64,000 bases of DNA from Candidatus Gemmiger faecigallinarum. GTDB lineage: Bacteria; Bacillota; Clostridia; Oscillospirales; Ruminococcaceae. The translations under genes were made by a program, and so were the position numbers. Below, one piece after another: positions 7,972-17,232 of the stretch (within the stretch, counting starts at the first letter, position 1; each line of letters opens with the position of its first letter). Location: NCBI GenBank assembly GCA_019120395.1, contig DWVD01000027.1, forward strand, positions 1 to 64,000, written 5' to 3'. The notes under the pieces are model-generated. The model was not told the DNA's origin and did not search any database. It was given only the letters and a program-made list of their open reading frames with translations.

Positions 7972-8832
7972 TCAGCCGTCCGGCTCCCGCAGCTCCCCCG
8001 CCACCCGTTTCAGGTGGATGGTCAGGTAGATCAGCTCCTCCTGAGAAAGCTGTTTGTGCCAGGTGTTTTTGACGTACTCGGCCACGCACTGGGCGCATTT
8101 GTAGTGCCGGGCGCAGCTTTTGGCGATCATCCGGCGGAAAGCCTCGTCGCCCTCGTCCCGGGTGTCGGGCATCAGCTTGTTTTGGAACAGCCGCTGGGCA
8201 AAGTAGCGCAGATGCACCACAAAGCGGTTGAAGGCCAGCGATTCGTGGTCAAAGCGGTCCTGGTAGAAGTATTCCACCACCTCCACCACGCCGTCGATCA
8301 GGCGGGTGATGTCGTACATCTCGCTCATGCTGGTGTTCAGCTCGGCGTTGACGATGTGCAGCGCGATAAAGGCGGCCTCGTCCGGGTCCAGTTCCACGCC
8401 GCACCGCTGGCGGATCTGCGCCAGACACCGCTGGCCCAGCTGGTACTCGGCCGGGTAATAGCACAGGATGCTGCCGGCCAGCGGGTTTTTGAACTCGATG
8501 CCCTGCGCCTTGCGCTGGATGGCAAAACTGATGTGGTCGGCCAGCGTGATCAGCAGCGACTCGTTCAGCGGCTGGCGGATCTCGGCACGGATCTGGGCAA
8601 GCAGGTCTTCGGTCAGCTGCAAATGGTCCAGCGGGATCTGCTCCACCAGCTCCCGCAGCCGCCGCTGGCCGGCGCGGTCCTCCATGCGGTAGGTCTTTTC
8701 CACCGCCGCAGGCTCGACAAACTGCCCCACCTTGCGGCCGAAGCCCAGCCCCCGCCCGGTGACGATGCTCTCCCGCCCTTTCTCGTCAATGACGCACAGG
8801 ATATTGTTGTTGATGACCTTTTTGATCCGCAT
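7972..8832 (-). CDS. glcT: BglG/GlcT-family transcription antiterminator
   Basis: 286 residues: an N-terminal CAT RNA-binding domain (~1-57; MRIKKVINNNILCVIDEKGR) and two PRD domains (~65-170 and 171-280) whose histidines are phosphorylated by PTS proteins. When active it binds RAT RNA and prevents termination. It lies directly upstream of ptsG, and both genes carry RAT-type leaders, so it probably controls ptsG and itself. The start is taken at the Met before RIKKV, after an AGGAGAGGGGG site. LicT-like specificity cannot be excluded. Confidence 0.88.
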   Translation of the reverse strand: MRIKKVINNNILCVIDEKGRESIVTGRGLGFGRKVGQFVEPAAVEKTYRMEDRAGQRRLRELVEQIPLDHLQLTEDLLAQIRAEIRQPLNESLLITLADHISFAIQRKAQGIEFKNPLAGSILCYYPAEYQLGQRCLAQIRQRCGVELDPDEAAFIALHIVNAELNTSMSEMYDITRLIDGVVEVVEYFYQDRFDHESLAFNRFVVHLRYFAQRLFQNKLMPDTRDEGDEAFRRMIAKSCARHYKCAQCVAEYVKNTWHKQLSQEELIYLTIHLKRVAGELREPDG

Positions 8833-8914
8833 ATCCCGCGCCCCCTCTCCTGCCTGCCCGCGCGGGAGCGTCCCCGCCCCCAAAACGGCCCTGCGCCCGC
8901 GCCGTCAAACGGGC

Positions 8915-8996
8915 AAAAAAATAACCAGCCCCATCAAACACCTTTCCCACAAGGTATTTACGGAGTTGGTCTAGCCCGCTTTACCGGTAACAATCC
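8915..8996 (-). promoter_or_regulatory. RAT antiterminator and overlapping terminator upstream of glcT
   Basis: GGATTGTTACCGGTAAAGC followed by GGGCTAGACC (8996-8968) matches the BglG-family RAT pattern (GGATTGTTACTG...AAGCAGGCAAAACC). The GACCAACTCC that follows pairs with GGGGCTGGT just before a T7 run (8915-8923), forming a terminator that overlaps the RAT. This points to autoregulation of the antiterminator. Confidence 0.8.
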
Positions 8997-9040
8997 AACC
9001 AGATGCCTGCCGCAATGCAGGCGATTCCTTTATCACAAAC

Positions 9041-9069
9041 AGCATACCATGCCGCGGGGCGGAAGTCAA
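9041..9069 (-). promoter_or_regulatory. Sigma-A promoter of glcT
   Basis: TTGACT (9069-9064), 17-base spacer, TATGCT (9046-9041). The start point near 9034 places the whole RAT/terminator inside the leader. Confidence 0.75.
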
Positions 9070-9155
9070 TGCCGGCGGCGCGGCGCAGAAAATTTTCGGC
9101 AGTTTGTCGGATTTTCCCGGCAGGATTTGGGCAGTTTTCCTTATCGGTTTCCCGC

Positions 9156-9980
9156 TCAGGGGGCGTAGGTCTCCTTAAAACGCCGGATGGTCTCCAGCCT
9201 ACGCACGGCGGCGTCGCCCAGCTGTGCCGAGACCGCCAGCACCAGCGCGTCGACCACAAAGGCGGGCGCCGTCATCGAGTGGTACTCGTTCGCTTCGCCG
9301 CGGCAGACGTACAGGTTGATGTCGGCCTGTTGTTCCGGCTCCTGGTACACGCGCCCCGTAAAAAGCAGCGTCCGGTACCCGGCCTGCTCCCGCATGGCAA
9401 GGATCGTCCGCCCTTCGGCCGACAGCTTGGAAAAGCCAAACGTCACCACCAGGTCCCCCGCCCCGGCCAGGGCCAGGCCCTCGACCATCTCGCTGCCGGA
9501 CGCCGGGACCCTGCGCACGTCGACCCCGATGCGCCGCAGCCGGAACTCCAGCAGCTCCGCCATGGAGCGGGAAGCGTTTTTGGCATGCACAAACACCCGG
9601 TCCGCCCCGGCAACGGCCCGGGCCGCGCGGTCAAATTCGGCGGGGTCCATCAGCTCCAGCGTCTGCTGCAGGCAGTCCCGCTGCTGTTCCATCCACCGCT
9701 GCAGCAGCGTGCCGTCCCCTCCGGCCAGCGTGGCGGCCAGCTTCCGGGCCGGCCCGCCGCGGGTGGTCTGCTCCAGTACGACCTGCTTCATGTGTTTGAA
9801 ATCCCGGCATCCCACATGCCGGGCAAAGCGGGAGATGGTCGCCTCGGACACGCCCAGTTCGTCCGCCAGGCGGGCGATGCTCATCAGCAGAAAGCTGTCG
9901 CTGTGGCAGGTGATGTATTCCAGGATGGCGGCCTCGTTGCCGGTCAGCTTGTCCGGCATCTGGGGGAAAGTCAGGGCCAT
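9156..9980 (-). CDS. MurR/RpiR-family transcriptional regulator
   Basis: 274 residues: an N-terminal HTH_6 domain (~1-75; ARLADELGVSEATISRFARHVG) and a C-terminal SIS sugar-phosphate-binding domain (~120-260; DRVFVHAKNASRSMAELL, GDLVVTFGFS). RpiR proteins sense phosphorylated sugars or amino sugars. No obvious target gene is adjacent, and the neighbours are a PTS system and an ECF operon. The start MALTFPQM follows TAAAGGAGGAGCC; upstream residues in the frame are not family-like. Confidence 0.87.
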   Translation of the reverse strand: MALTFPQMPDKLTGNEAAILEYITCHSDSFLLMSIARLADELGVSEATISRFARHVGCRDFKHMKQVVLEQTTRGGPARKLAATLAGGDGTLLQRWMEQQRDCLQQTLELMDPAEFDRAARAVAGADRVFVHAKNASRSMAELLEFRLRRIGVDVRRVPASGSEMVEGLALAGAGDLVVTFGFSKLSAEGRTILAMREQAGYRTLLFTGRVYQEPEQQADINLYVCRGEANEYHSMTAPAFVVDALVLAVSAQLGDAAVRRLETIRRFKETYAP

Positions 9981-9997
9981 AGGCTCCTCCTTTATAT

Positions 9998-10006
9998 AAT
10001 ATAGCA
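9998..10006 (-). promoter_or_regulatory. Extended -10 promoter of the RpiR gene
   Basis: TGCTATATT on the minus strand fits an extended -10. No recognisable -35 is present at 16-18 bases. The predicted start leaves only about ten bases before the AAAGGAGG site. Confidence 0.4.
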
Positions 10007-10148
10007 CCGGGCGGCGTGCGGCTCGGCGGATCAATCCGCCTGCGCCGGTACGCCGAAGCAGGCCCGGGCACCCCGGACCTGCGGCATACTGTATCTATTG
10101 TCGCACATTGCGGCGCAGCGTGCACCCGGTTTTTGCGGCGCGGGCGGG

Positions 10149-10979
10149 TCAGCCGGCGGCCCGCTGCTTGGCCTCCAGCACGGCGGGGGTCTCGCCCCGG
10201 CCCAGCAGCACCGAGACATAGTCCCCGCCCAGGGCGTGGACTTCCTTCAGCGCCCGCTTGAGGATGCCGGCGGTCTTTACCTTAAAGGCCGCCTCCGGGT
10301 GGACGTCGATTTTGTACCGGCCGGCCTGCATCTCGGCGTACAGCGCGCCGATGGTGTTCGCCGCGTTGGCAAAATCGGTGCGGATGCAGCCGTACTGGGT
10401 GGCCTGGTGGGTGTCGCTTCCCGCCACCACCGGGATGCCCAGCTGCCGGCCGAAGGCCAGCGTCAGCCGCTCGGTGCGGGCGCGGTCCTCGGCAATGTCC
10501 TTGCCGTTCATGTCGATAAAGTCAAAGCGGGCCAGCTGGTCGGCGGGCAGTTCGGGGATGTGCCCGCCCGCCCGGAAGGGATGCCCCGCCCCCACCAGCA
10601 CCGGGTACTGGTCAAACAGGTCGGCCAGCGCCGCAAAGGGCAAAAAGCTGCCCTTACGCTTGTGGGGACCCAGCCGGCGGTTCAGCTCCCGGATGGCCTC
10701 CATGGGACCGATGGACAGCACATGGCCGCCCTCGGCGATGTCGGTCTCCATGCCGGGGAACACTTTCAGCCCGTCAAAGACAAAGGCGTCGCCCGCCTGC
10801 TCGCCGTGGCTGGCGATGTAGCCGTAGACCTCGTCGAACTGCTGGGTGTTGAAGTGCTCGGTCAGGCAGATGGCGTCCAGGCCGGCGTTTTTTGCCTCCC
10901 CCAGCAGCCACCGGGTATACTCCACCGAGAAGGGCAGGTATTTGGCCAGCTTGCCGTGGGTATGAAAATCAACGTACAT
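10149..10979 (-). CDS. PHP-domain metal-dependent phosphoesterase
   Basis: 276 residues. Metal-ligand motifs of the PHP fold are visible: DFHTHGK (HxH at residues 6-8), LTEHFN, PGMETDI and GSDTHQ. The family includes histidinol phosphatases and other phosphoesterases; the substrate is unknown. It starts 42 bases after ecfT and points the same way, so it is probably the last gene of the ECF transporter operon and may act on the imported compound or a derivative. Confidence 0.82.
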   Translation of the reverse strand: MYVDFHTHGKLAKYLPFSVEYTRWLLGEAKNAGLDAICLTEHFNTQQFDEVYGYIASHGEQAGDAFVFDGLKVFPGMETDIAEGGHVLSIGPMEAIRELNRRLGPHKRKGSFLPFAALADLFDQYPVLVGAGHPFRAGGHIPELPADQLARFDFIDMNGKDIAEDRARTERLTLAFGRQLGIPVVAGSDTHQATQYGCIRTDFANAANTIGALYAEMQAGRYKIDVHPEAAFKVKTAGILKRALKEVHALGGDYVSVLLGRGETPAVLEAKQRAAG

Positions 10980-11021
10980 TTCCGTTTCCTCCGTCGTGGG
11001 TCACTTTTCACAAGGCGGGCG

Positions 11022-11858
11022 TCAGCCCAGCAAAGCGGCCGCCAGCACGCACAGCGCCACCCACAAAAACGAAAGCGCCGCAAACAGCAGATCATTGTTG
11101 GTCAGATGCATGGACGCCAGCTTGATGCGCTTGACCTCCTTGTTGACGGCGGCGTAGCGGTAGCCCTTGATCTCCAGCACCTCCACCGTGGTGCGGGACC
11201 GCTTGGCGGTGTTGAGCATCAGCGGGTAAAAGGCGCGGATGATGACCTGAATCTGATAGACCAGGTAGCGCACCTTGCCGGCAAAGGTATCGTGGGCGGG
11301 CGGGTTGCCCCGCAGCCGGTAGGACAGCAGCACGTTCTGGAACTCTTCCATCAGCAGCGGCAGCATGCGGTAGGCGTAGCTGATGGAAAAGCTCAGCCGT
11401 TCGGGGCAGCCGTACCACATCAGGCCGTTGGCCAGCTTGTCCGGGTCCAGACCCGAAAAGATGGTGATGGACGCCAGCGACACGGTGGCCACCTTCAGGG
11501 TCAGCACCAGCAGCGGCAGGATGGCCGAAGCGTCGCCGCCAAACAGCAGCGTCGCCAAAAACAGGTAGCCGGTCTGGGCAAAAACGCCCACGCCGAACAG
11601 CAGCAGCACCAGCCCCGCCACATGGGCCATCCAGGTGGTCACGGCCACCAGCGCAAAGCACCCCAGCAGAAACGGCACGCTGTTGACAAACCAGGGCACC
11701 AGCCCGAAAAACAGATACCACACCAGCAGCATGCGCGGGTCCATGGCGGCGATCAGCGTATCGTTGTTGCCGTAGGCGTTTTTCAGCACCTGATTGCGCA
11801 AAAAATCGATCGACAGTTTGTCCAGGATGCTCTCGGACAGTTTTTCCATCATCTTCAT
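11022..11858 (-). CDS. ecfT: Energy-coupling factor transporter transmembrane protein EcfT
   Basis: 278 residues with several hydrophobic helices and cytoplasmic coupling motifs, seen as SYRLRGNPP and VEVLEIKGYRY, related to the Ala-Arg-Gly motifs that contact the ATPases. It forms the scaffold between the S component and the ATPase pair. The start MKMMEKLSE overlaps the stop of the upstream ATPase gene by four bases. Family copies are usually ~260-270 residues. The frame is open far upstream, but that part overlaps ecfA and is not coding. Confidence 0.85.
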   Translation of the reverse strand: MKMMEKLSESILDKLSIDFLRNQVLKNAYGNNDTLIAAMDPRMLLVWYLFFGLVPWFVNSVPFLLGCFALVAVTTWMAHVAGLVLLLFGVGVFAQTGYLFLATLLFGGDASAILPLLVLTLKVATVSLASITIFSGLDPDKLANGLMWYGCPERLSFSISYAYRMLPLLMEEFQNVLLSYRLRGNPPAHDTFAGKVRYLVYQIQVIIRAFYPLMLNTAKRSRTTVEVLEIKGYRYAAVNKEVKRIKLASMHLTNNDLLFAALSFLWVALCVLAAALLG

Positions 11859-13555
11859 GCCTGCGGCCCCTTTCCGGTAAACTGGCTCAGAAAATCGTCG
11901 ATGGTATAGCAGCAGGCCGCCGGGTCCAGCGCGCGGGCCATGGCAAAGATCTCCGGCGGGCGGATGCCCACCAGGTCCAGCAGCGCCTGGCTGCCAAAGA
12001 TGCGGTCCCGGCTGCCGTCCGCCACCACCCGGCCGCCGCACAGCACCACGATGCGCTCGGCCCACTCGCAGACCAGCTGCATGTCGTGGGTGGCAATGAC
12101 CACCGTCTCGGTGATCTGCTTCATGTCGTCCAGCGTGCGCATGATCTCCTTGCGGGTGGCGATATCCAGATTGGCGGTGGGCTCGTCCAGCAGCAGAACG
12201 CCGGGGTCCAGCGCGATGCCGATGGCCAGGCTGGCCCGGCGCATCTGCCCGCCGGAGAGCAGCCGCCCGTCCCGGTCGCGCAGCGCGGTCAGCCGGAAGC
12301 GTTCCAGCAGCGCGTCGGTGCGGCTGCGGGCGTCCGGCAGGCCGCGGGCCTCCATGGCGTAGGCGATGTCCGCCTGGATGGAATCCTGGATGAACATATC
12401 CTCCGGGTTCTGGTAGACCATCGACACCTGGCGGCCCAGGCCCTCCGGGCCGCCGTCGCGCAGGCTTTTGCCGTTCAAAAGCACATCGCCGCCGGCGGGC
12501 TTGAGCAGCCCCACCATCAGCTTCATCAGCGTGGATTTGCCCGCACCGTTGGAGCCGATCAGCGCGATCTTGTCGCCCCGGCGCACCGTCAGGTCCAGGC
12601 CCGAAAAGACGGTGCGGGGCGCGCCCTTGACGCTGCGGTAGCGCACCGACACGTCCCGGAACTGCACCACCGGCTCGCCGGCCGGGGGCTGGGGCAGCAC
12701 GGTGCAGGTGCGGACGCCGGGCCGGGCGGCAAAGGCGGCGCGGCCCTCCTCCACGGTGGTGGGCAGGCGGTCCGCCTGCAGCTCGCCGGCCTGGCGCAGC
12801 CGGTGGGCCGCGATGGTGACCTGCGGCGGAAAGATGTTGCAGCTTTGCAGCTCCTCCACCCGCTGCAGGGCGTCGTCGGTGGGCAGCATCCACTGTACCC
12901 GGCCGTCCTTCAACAGCAGCACATGCTTGCAGTAGTCGGCGATGTACTCGGTGTGGTGCTCGATGACCAGGATGGTCTTGCCGTACTCCCGGTTCAGCCG
13001 GCGCAGCACCGCGTAAATGCGGTCGGCGTGGCCGGGGTCCAGCTGGGCGATGGGCTCGTCCAAAATCAGCACCTCCGGCTGCAGAGACAGCACCCCGGCC
13101 AGCGCCAGCAGATGGGTCTGCCCGCCGGACAGCTGCCAGATAAAATCATCCTCCCGCCCCTGCAGGCCGCACTGGCGCAGCGCCTCGCGGCCGCGGTCCA
13201 GATAGTCGGGCATGGCGTAGTTCAGGCAGGCGTAACTGGCGTCGTCCAGCACGGTGGGGCGGACGATCTGGTTTTCAAAATCCTGGTAGACGTAGCCCAC
13301 CTTTTGGGCCAGCGCGCCCACGTCGGCGGCGGAGGCGTCCAGCCCGCAGACCTCCACCCGCCCCTCGTACTCGCCGGTGATGAACTGGGGGATCAGGCCG
13401 TTGAGGGTCTTGCACAGGGTGGATTTGCCGCAGCCGTTGTTGCCCACAATGGCCACAAAGTCGCCTTTTTCAATGGTCAGGCTCACATCCCGCAGCGTAG
13501 GCTGCTGCGCGCCGGGATAGGTAAAGGTCAGATGCTCGATCTGTACGGCGTTCAT
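11855..13555 (-). CDS. Fused double ATPase of an ECF transporter
   Basis: 566 residues containing two complete ABC ATPase domains. Domain 1 has Walker A GNNGCGKST (39-46), signature LSGGQ and Walker B VLILDEP. Domain 2 has GSNGAGKST (near 335), LSGGQMRR and VLLLDEP. This is the fused form of EcfA1/EcfA2, in contrast to the more usual separate genes. It drives uptake of a vitamin or trace nutrient with EcfT and the S component encoded next to it. It lies four bases after the S-component gene and overlaps ecfT by four bases. Confidence 0.9.
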   Translation of the reverse strand: MNAVQIEHLTFTYPGAQQPTLRDVSLTIEKGDFVAIVGNNGCGKSTLCKTLNGLIPQFITGEYEGRVEVCGLDASAADVGALAQKVGYVYQDFENQIVRPTVLDDASYACLNYAMPDYLDRGREALRQCGLQGREDDFIWQLSGGQTHLLALAGVLSLQPEVLILDEPIAQLDPGHADRIYAVLRRLNREYGKTILVIEHHTEYIADYCKHVLLLKDGRVQWMLPTDDALQRVEELQSCNIFPPQVTIAAHRLRQAGELQADRLPTTVEEGRAAFAARPGVRTCTVLPQPPAGEPVVQFRDVSVRYRSVKGAPRTVFSGLDLTVRRGDKIALIGSNGAGKSTLMKLMVGLLKPAGGDVLLNGKSLRDGGPEGLGRQVSMVYQNPEDMFIQDSIQADIAYAMEARGLPDARSRTDALLERFRLTALRDRDGRLLSGGQMRRASLAIGIALDPGVLLLDEPTANLDIATRKEIMRTLDDMKQITETVVIATHDMQLVCEWAERIVVLCGGRVVADGSRDRIFGSQALLDLVGIRPPEIFAMARALDPAACCYTIDDFLSQFTGKGPQA

Positions 13556-13558
13556 CGC

Positions 13559-14404
13559 TCAGGCACCCTTTTTGGCGCTGCCGCCGTTTTTGCGCATGAC
13601 CAGCACCACCACGACCGCCAGCACGGCGGCCGCCACCATGCCGATGGCCAGGGCGGTGGTGCTCTCGGCCCAGCTTGCCTCCCAGTCGATCAGCGAGAAG
13701 CCGCTGGTGGCCAGCAGCTCGGCGGCCAGCGCCGCCGCAAAGGCCACGGCGCAGCCGGCGATCACCTTGCCGCCGATAGGCTCCAGCGCCGTCCGGGCGG
13801 TGCGGGGCTGCATGCCCAGCAGCGGTTCGATCTTGCCGTAGAGCTTGGGCACCAGGTAGAGCGTGGGCAGCAGGCAGAACAGGATGCCGGAGAACAGGAT
13901 ATCGTTCAGGCAGGCAAAGCCCTCGGTGGCAAAGACGCTCTCCGGCAGGCCGGCGACGGCCTCAAAGTCCTCGACGCCGAACTGCACCTTGCAGATGTCC
14001 ACAATGCAGCCCAGCACCTGCTGGATGACCACGCCGGACATGGCCGCCGCGCCCACCATGGCGCGGTTTTTGGGGTCGCGCACCAGCCGCCCGGCAATGT
14101 AGACGCCGATGGTGACGGTGATGAACTTTTCCAGCTCGCCCAGACCGCCGAACTGGCCCAGCATGATCTCGCTGAACACCAGCTCGCCGGTGGCAGCGCC
14201 CAGGGCCGCCGACATGGGGTCGAACAGCATGGCCAGCGTGAGGGGGATGAACAGGAAATATTCCACCGAGAATTCCACGATGCCCACCTGGAAGGACGGG
14301 ATCAGCTCGGTAAACAGGGTGGCCAGGCCGTACAGGGCCATGGTCAGCACAAAGACCATCAGCTTTTGGGACTGATTGGCGGCCGGTTTCTGCGTGGTTG
14401 CCAT
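13559..14404 (-). CDS. ECF transporter S component, substrate unknown
   Basis: 281 residues with about six to seven hydrophobic helices, placed immediately before the ECF ATPase. The N-terminal part (ALYGLATLFTELIPSF, EYFLFIPLTLAMLFDPMSAALGAATGEL) resembles S components that bind vitamins or metals, but no family-specific ligand motif was recognised. No riboswitch was recognised in the leader (14405-14545), which holds GC-rich hairpins and a TACCGCGGTA palindrome. It is the first gene of a four-gene operon that ends with the PHP enzyme. Confidence 0.75.
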   Translation of the reverse strand: MATTQKPAANQSQKLMVFVLTMALYGLATLFTELIPSFQVGIVEFSVEYFLFIPLTLAMLFDPMSAALGAATGELVFSEIMLGQFGGLGELEKFITVTIGVYIAGRLVRDPKNRAMVGAAAMSGVVIQQVLGCIVDICKVQFGVEDFEAVAGLPESVFATEGFACLNDILFSGILFCLLPTLYLVPKLYGKIEPLLGMQPRTARTALEPIGGKVIAGCAVAFAAALAAELLATSGFSLIDWEASWAESTTALAIGMVAAAVLAVVVVLVMRKNGGSAKKGA

Positions 14405-14607
14405 GATAGATTCCTCCTGATCGCATATCGCATGGAAAGGGGCCCCGCGGCGGGGCGCCCCGGCAGGGGCGTTTGCCTGCCTGTCTTTTATTGTACCGGC
14501 CGATTGTAAAGGTCTCTACCGCGGTATTGTAAAATGTATGTTATTTTTCATTCTTCGTAGTTTAAGAAAATTTATTTTCATCGCTTTGTTTTCCCTCCCC
14601 CGCCGCC

Positions 14608-14636
14608 TTGACCCGCGGCATGCCTCGGCTTATACT
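14608..14636 (+). promoter_or_regulatory. Sigma-A promoter of the UvrA-like gene
   Basis: TTGACC (14608-14613), 17-base spacer, TATACT (14631-14636). The predicted start is about 33 bases before the ATG at 14676. Confidence 0.8.
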
Positions 14637-14675
14637 GGATATGAACCATCCACCCAGCAGAGAGAAGGAATTTTT

Positions 14676-17150
14676 ATGATCGACGCTATCCAGGTCCGCG
14701 GCGCGCGGGTCCACAACCTGAAAGATGTGGACGTGGATGTGCCGCTGAACAAGATCGTGGGCATTGCGGGGGTGTCCGGCTCCGGCAAATCGTCGCTGGC
14801 GCTGGGCGTCTTGTACGCCGAGGGTTCCCGCCGCTATCTGGAGGCGCTTTCCACCTACACCCGCCGCCGCATGACCCAGGCCGCCAAGGCCACCGTGGAC
14901 GAGGTACTGTACGTGCCCGCCGCGCTGGCGCTGCACCAGCGCCCCGCCGTGCCGGGCATCCGCAGCACCTTTGGCACCGGCACCGAGCTTTTGAACAGCC
15001 TGCGCCTGATGTACAGCCGGCTGGCCAGCCATCGCTGCCCCAACGGGCACTATCTGCCGCCCACGCTGGCGGTGGCCGCCGGCCAGGAACTGACCTGCCC
15101 GGAATGCGGCGCAAAATTTTATGCGCCTTCCGCCGAGGAGCTGGCCTTCAACAGCCAGGGGGCCTGCCGCACCTGCGGCGGCACCGGCGTGGTGCGCACG
15201 GTGGACCGGGCCACCCTGGTGCCGGACGAAAGCCTGACCATCGAGCAGGGGGCGGTGGCGCCCTGGAACTCGCTGATGTGGTCGCTGATGGTGGACGTCT
15301 GCCGCGCCATGGGGGTGCGCACCGACGTGCCCTTCCGCGAGCTGACTGACCGGGAAAAGGACATCGTCTACAACGGCCCGGCCGAGAAAAAACATATCCT
15401 CTATCACTCCAAGCACACCAACGAGCTGGCAGAGCTGGATTTCACCTACTTTAACGCCACCTACACGGTGGAAAACGCCCTTGCCAAGGTCAAGGACGAG
15501 AAGGGCATGAAGCGGGTGGAAAAATTTTTGAAGATCGGCCCCTGCCCCGACTGCGGCGGCACCCGCCTGTGCGCGGCCGCCCGCGCGCCCCGGCTGCGGG
15601 GCATCGGCCTGGACGAGGCATGCCAGATGACGCTGGCCGCCCTGCTGCCCTGGGTGGACGGCGTGCCGGAAACCCTGCCCGAAGCCATGCGCCCCATGGC
15701 CAAAAGCATCTGCGAGAGCTTTGACACGGTGGCCAAACGGCTGATGGACCTGGGGCTTGGCTACCTGGCGCTGGACCGGGCGGCGTCCACCCTTTCCACC
15801 GGCGAGCGGCAGCGGATGCAGCTGGCCCGCGCGGTGCGCAACCGCACCACCGGCGTGCTGTATGTGCTGGACGAGCCATCCATCGGGCTGCACCCGTCCA
15901 ACATCGTGGGCCTGACCGGCGTGATGCATGATCTGGTGGCGGACGGCAACTCGGTGGTGCTGGTGGACCACGACGCCCAGATTTTGGGCGAGGCCGACTG
16001 GCTGATCGAGATGGGCCCCGGCGCGGGCGCCGACGGCGGGCATGTGATCGCCCAGGGCACAAAGGCGGCGCTGGGGGCCGACCCGAACTCCAAGATCGGG
16101 CCGTTTCTGGCCGGGCGGCAGGTGCAGGTGCGCCGGCGGGCGGAAAAAGACGCCCTGTTTGACCTTGGCCGCATCCACCTGTCCACCGGGGCCATCCACA
16201 CCGTCAAGCCGCTGGAGGTGGACCTCCCCAAAGGGCGGCTGACGGTGGTCACCGGCGTGTCCGGTTCGGGCAAGACGACGCTGATTTTGGAAAGCCTGAT
16301 CCCCGGCCTGCAGGCGGCCATCGCGGGGCAAAAACTGCCCGGCCATGTGCGGGCGGTAACGGCCCCCGGCATCGGCCAGGTCAAGCTGATCGACGCAACG
16401 CCCATCGGCATCAATGTGCGGTCCACCGTGGCCACCTATGCGGGCGTCCACGACGAGCTGCGCAAGATCTTTGCCCGCAGCCCCGCGGCCAAGGCCCTGG
16501 GATACAAGGCGGGGGATTTCTCGTACAACACCGGCAGGCTGCGCTGCCCCACCTGCGACGGCACCGGCGTCATCAGCCTGGACGTGCAGTTTCTGCCCGA
16601 TGTGGACATCCCCTGCCCGGACTGCCGCGGCGCCCGCTACGCAAGGGACGCGGCGCAGGTGCGCATTGCCAACAAGGCGGGGCGGGAACTCTCGCTACCC
16701 GATCTGATGGCCATGGACGTGCACACGGCGCTGGACGCCTGCCGGGACTGGAAGCTGGTGCGCCAGCGGCTGCAGGTGCTGGACGGCCTGGGCCTTGGCT
16801 ACCTGACGCTGGGCGAGGAGACGCCCAGCCTTTCCGGCGGCGAAGCCCAGCGGCTGAAGCTGGCCAGCGAGATGGGCAAGGCCCAGGACGGCAGCGTGTT
16901 TGTGTTTGACGAGCCTACCATCGGCCTGCACCCGCTGGATGTGCAGACGCTGCTGGGCGTGTTCGAGACGCTGATCCAGCACGGCGCCACCGTGGTGGTG
17001 ATCGAGCACGATCTGGACGTGATCCGCAACGCTGATTACCTGATCGACATGGGGCCCGGCGGCGGGGACGCCGGCGGCCGCGTGGTGGCGGCCGGCACGG
17101 TGGAGGAGATCAAAGCCTGCCCCGAAAGCGTGACCGGCCGCTTTTTGTGA
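14676..17150 (+). CDS. Short UvrA-like ABC ATPase (excinuclease A paralogue)
   Basis: 824 residues against about 940 for housekeeping UvrA. Both ATPase halves are complete: Walker A GVSGSGKSSLAL and GVSGSGKTTLIL, signatures LSTGERQRMQL and LSGGEAQRLKL, and Walker B VLDEPSIGLHP and VFDEPTIGLHP. Zinc-type CxxC pairs are present (CPECG/CRTCGG; CPTCDG/CPDC). Short UvrA-like proteins occur beside the true UvrA, and some are linked to drug resistance. A role in nucleotide excision repair is uncertain. The start MIDAIQVRGAR follows AGAGAAGGAA. Confidence 0.85.
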   Translation: MIDAIQVRGARVHNLKDVDVDVPLNKIVGIAGVSGSGKSSLALGVLYAEGSRRYLEALSTYTRRRMTQAAKATVDEVLYVPAALALHQRPAVPGIRSTFGTGTELLNSLRLMYSRLASHRCPNGHYLPPTLAVAAGQELTCPECGAKFYAPSAEELAFNSQGACRTCGGTGVVRTVDRATLVPDESLTIEQGAVAPWNSLMWSLMVDVCRAMGVRTDVPFRELTDREKDIVYNGPAEKKHILYHSKHTNELAELDFTYFNATYTVENALAKVKDEKGMKRVEKFLKIGPCPDCGGTRLCAAARAPRLRGIGLDEACQMTLAALLPWVDGVPETLPEAMRPMAKSICESFDTVAKRLMDLGLGYLALDRAASTLSTGERQRMQLARAVRNRTTGVLYVLDEPSIGLHPSNIVGLTGVMHDLVADGNSVVLVDHDAQILGEADWLIEMGPGAGADGGHVIAQGTKAALGADPNSKIGPFLAGRQVQVRRRAEKDALFDLGRIHLSTGAIHTVKPLEVDLPKGRLTVVTGVSGSGKTTLILESLIPGLQAAIAGQKLPGHVRAVTAPGIGQVKLIDATPIGINVRSTVATYAGVHDELRKIFARSPAAKALGYKAGDFSYNTGRLRCPTCDGTGVISLDVQFLPDVDIPCPDCRGARYARDAAQVRIANKAGRELSLPDLMAMDVHTALDACRDWKLVRQRLQVLDGLGLGYLTLGEETPSLSGGEAQRLKLASEMGKAQDGSVFVFDEPTIGLHPLDVQTLLGVFETLIQHGATVVVIEHDLDVIRNADYLIDMGPGGGDAGGRVVAAGTVEEIKACPESVTGRFL

Positions 17151-17232
17151 GGCCGTCCGCGCCTCCCTGCGCGCCGGGGCCGTCCGCGGGCGTTTGCACT
17201 GCCCGGCATCCCCAAAAAGCAAACCAGTCAAG

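Noticed and set aside
14485..14545. MerR-type operator in the divergent ECF/UvrA-like region (TTTACA-N19-TACAAT with TACCGCGGTA)
   Set aside because: The spacer dyad is short and off-centre and no MerR gene is nearby; it is probably ordinary AT-rich promoter DNA.
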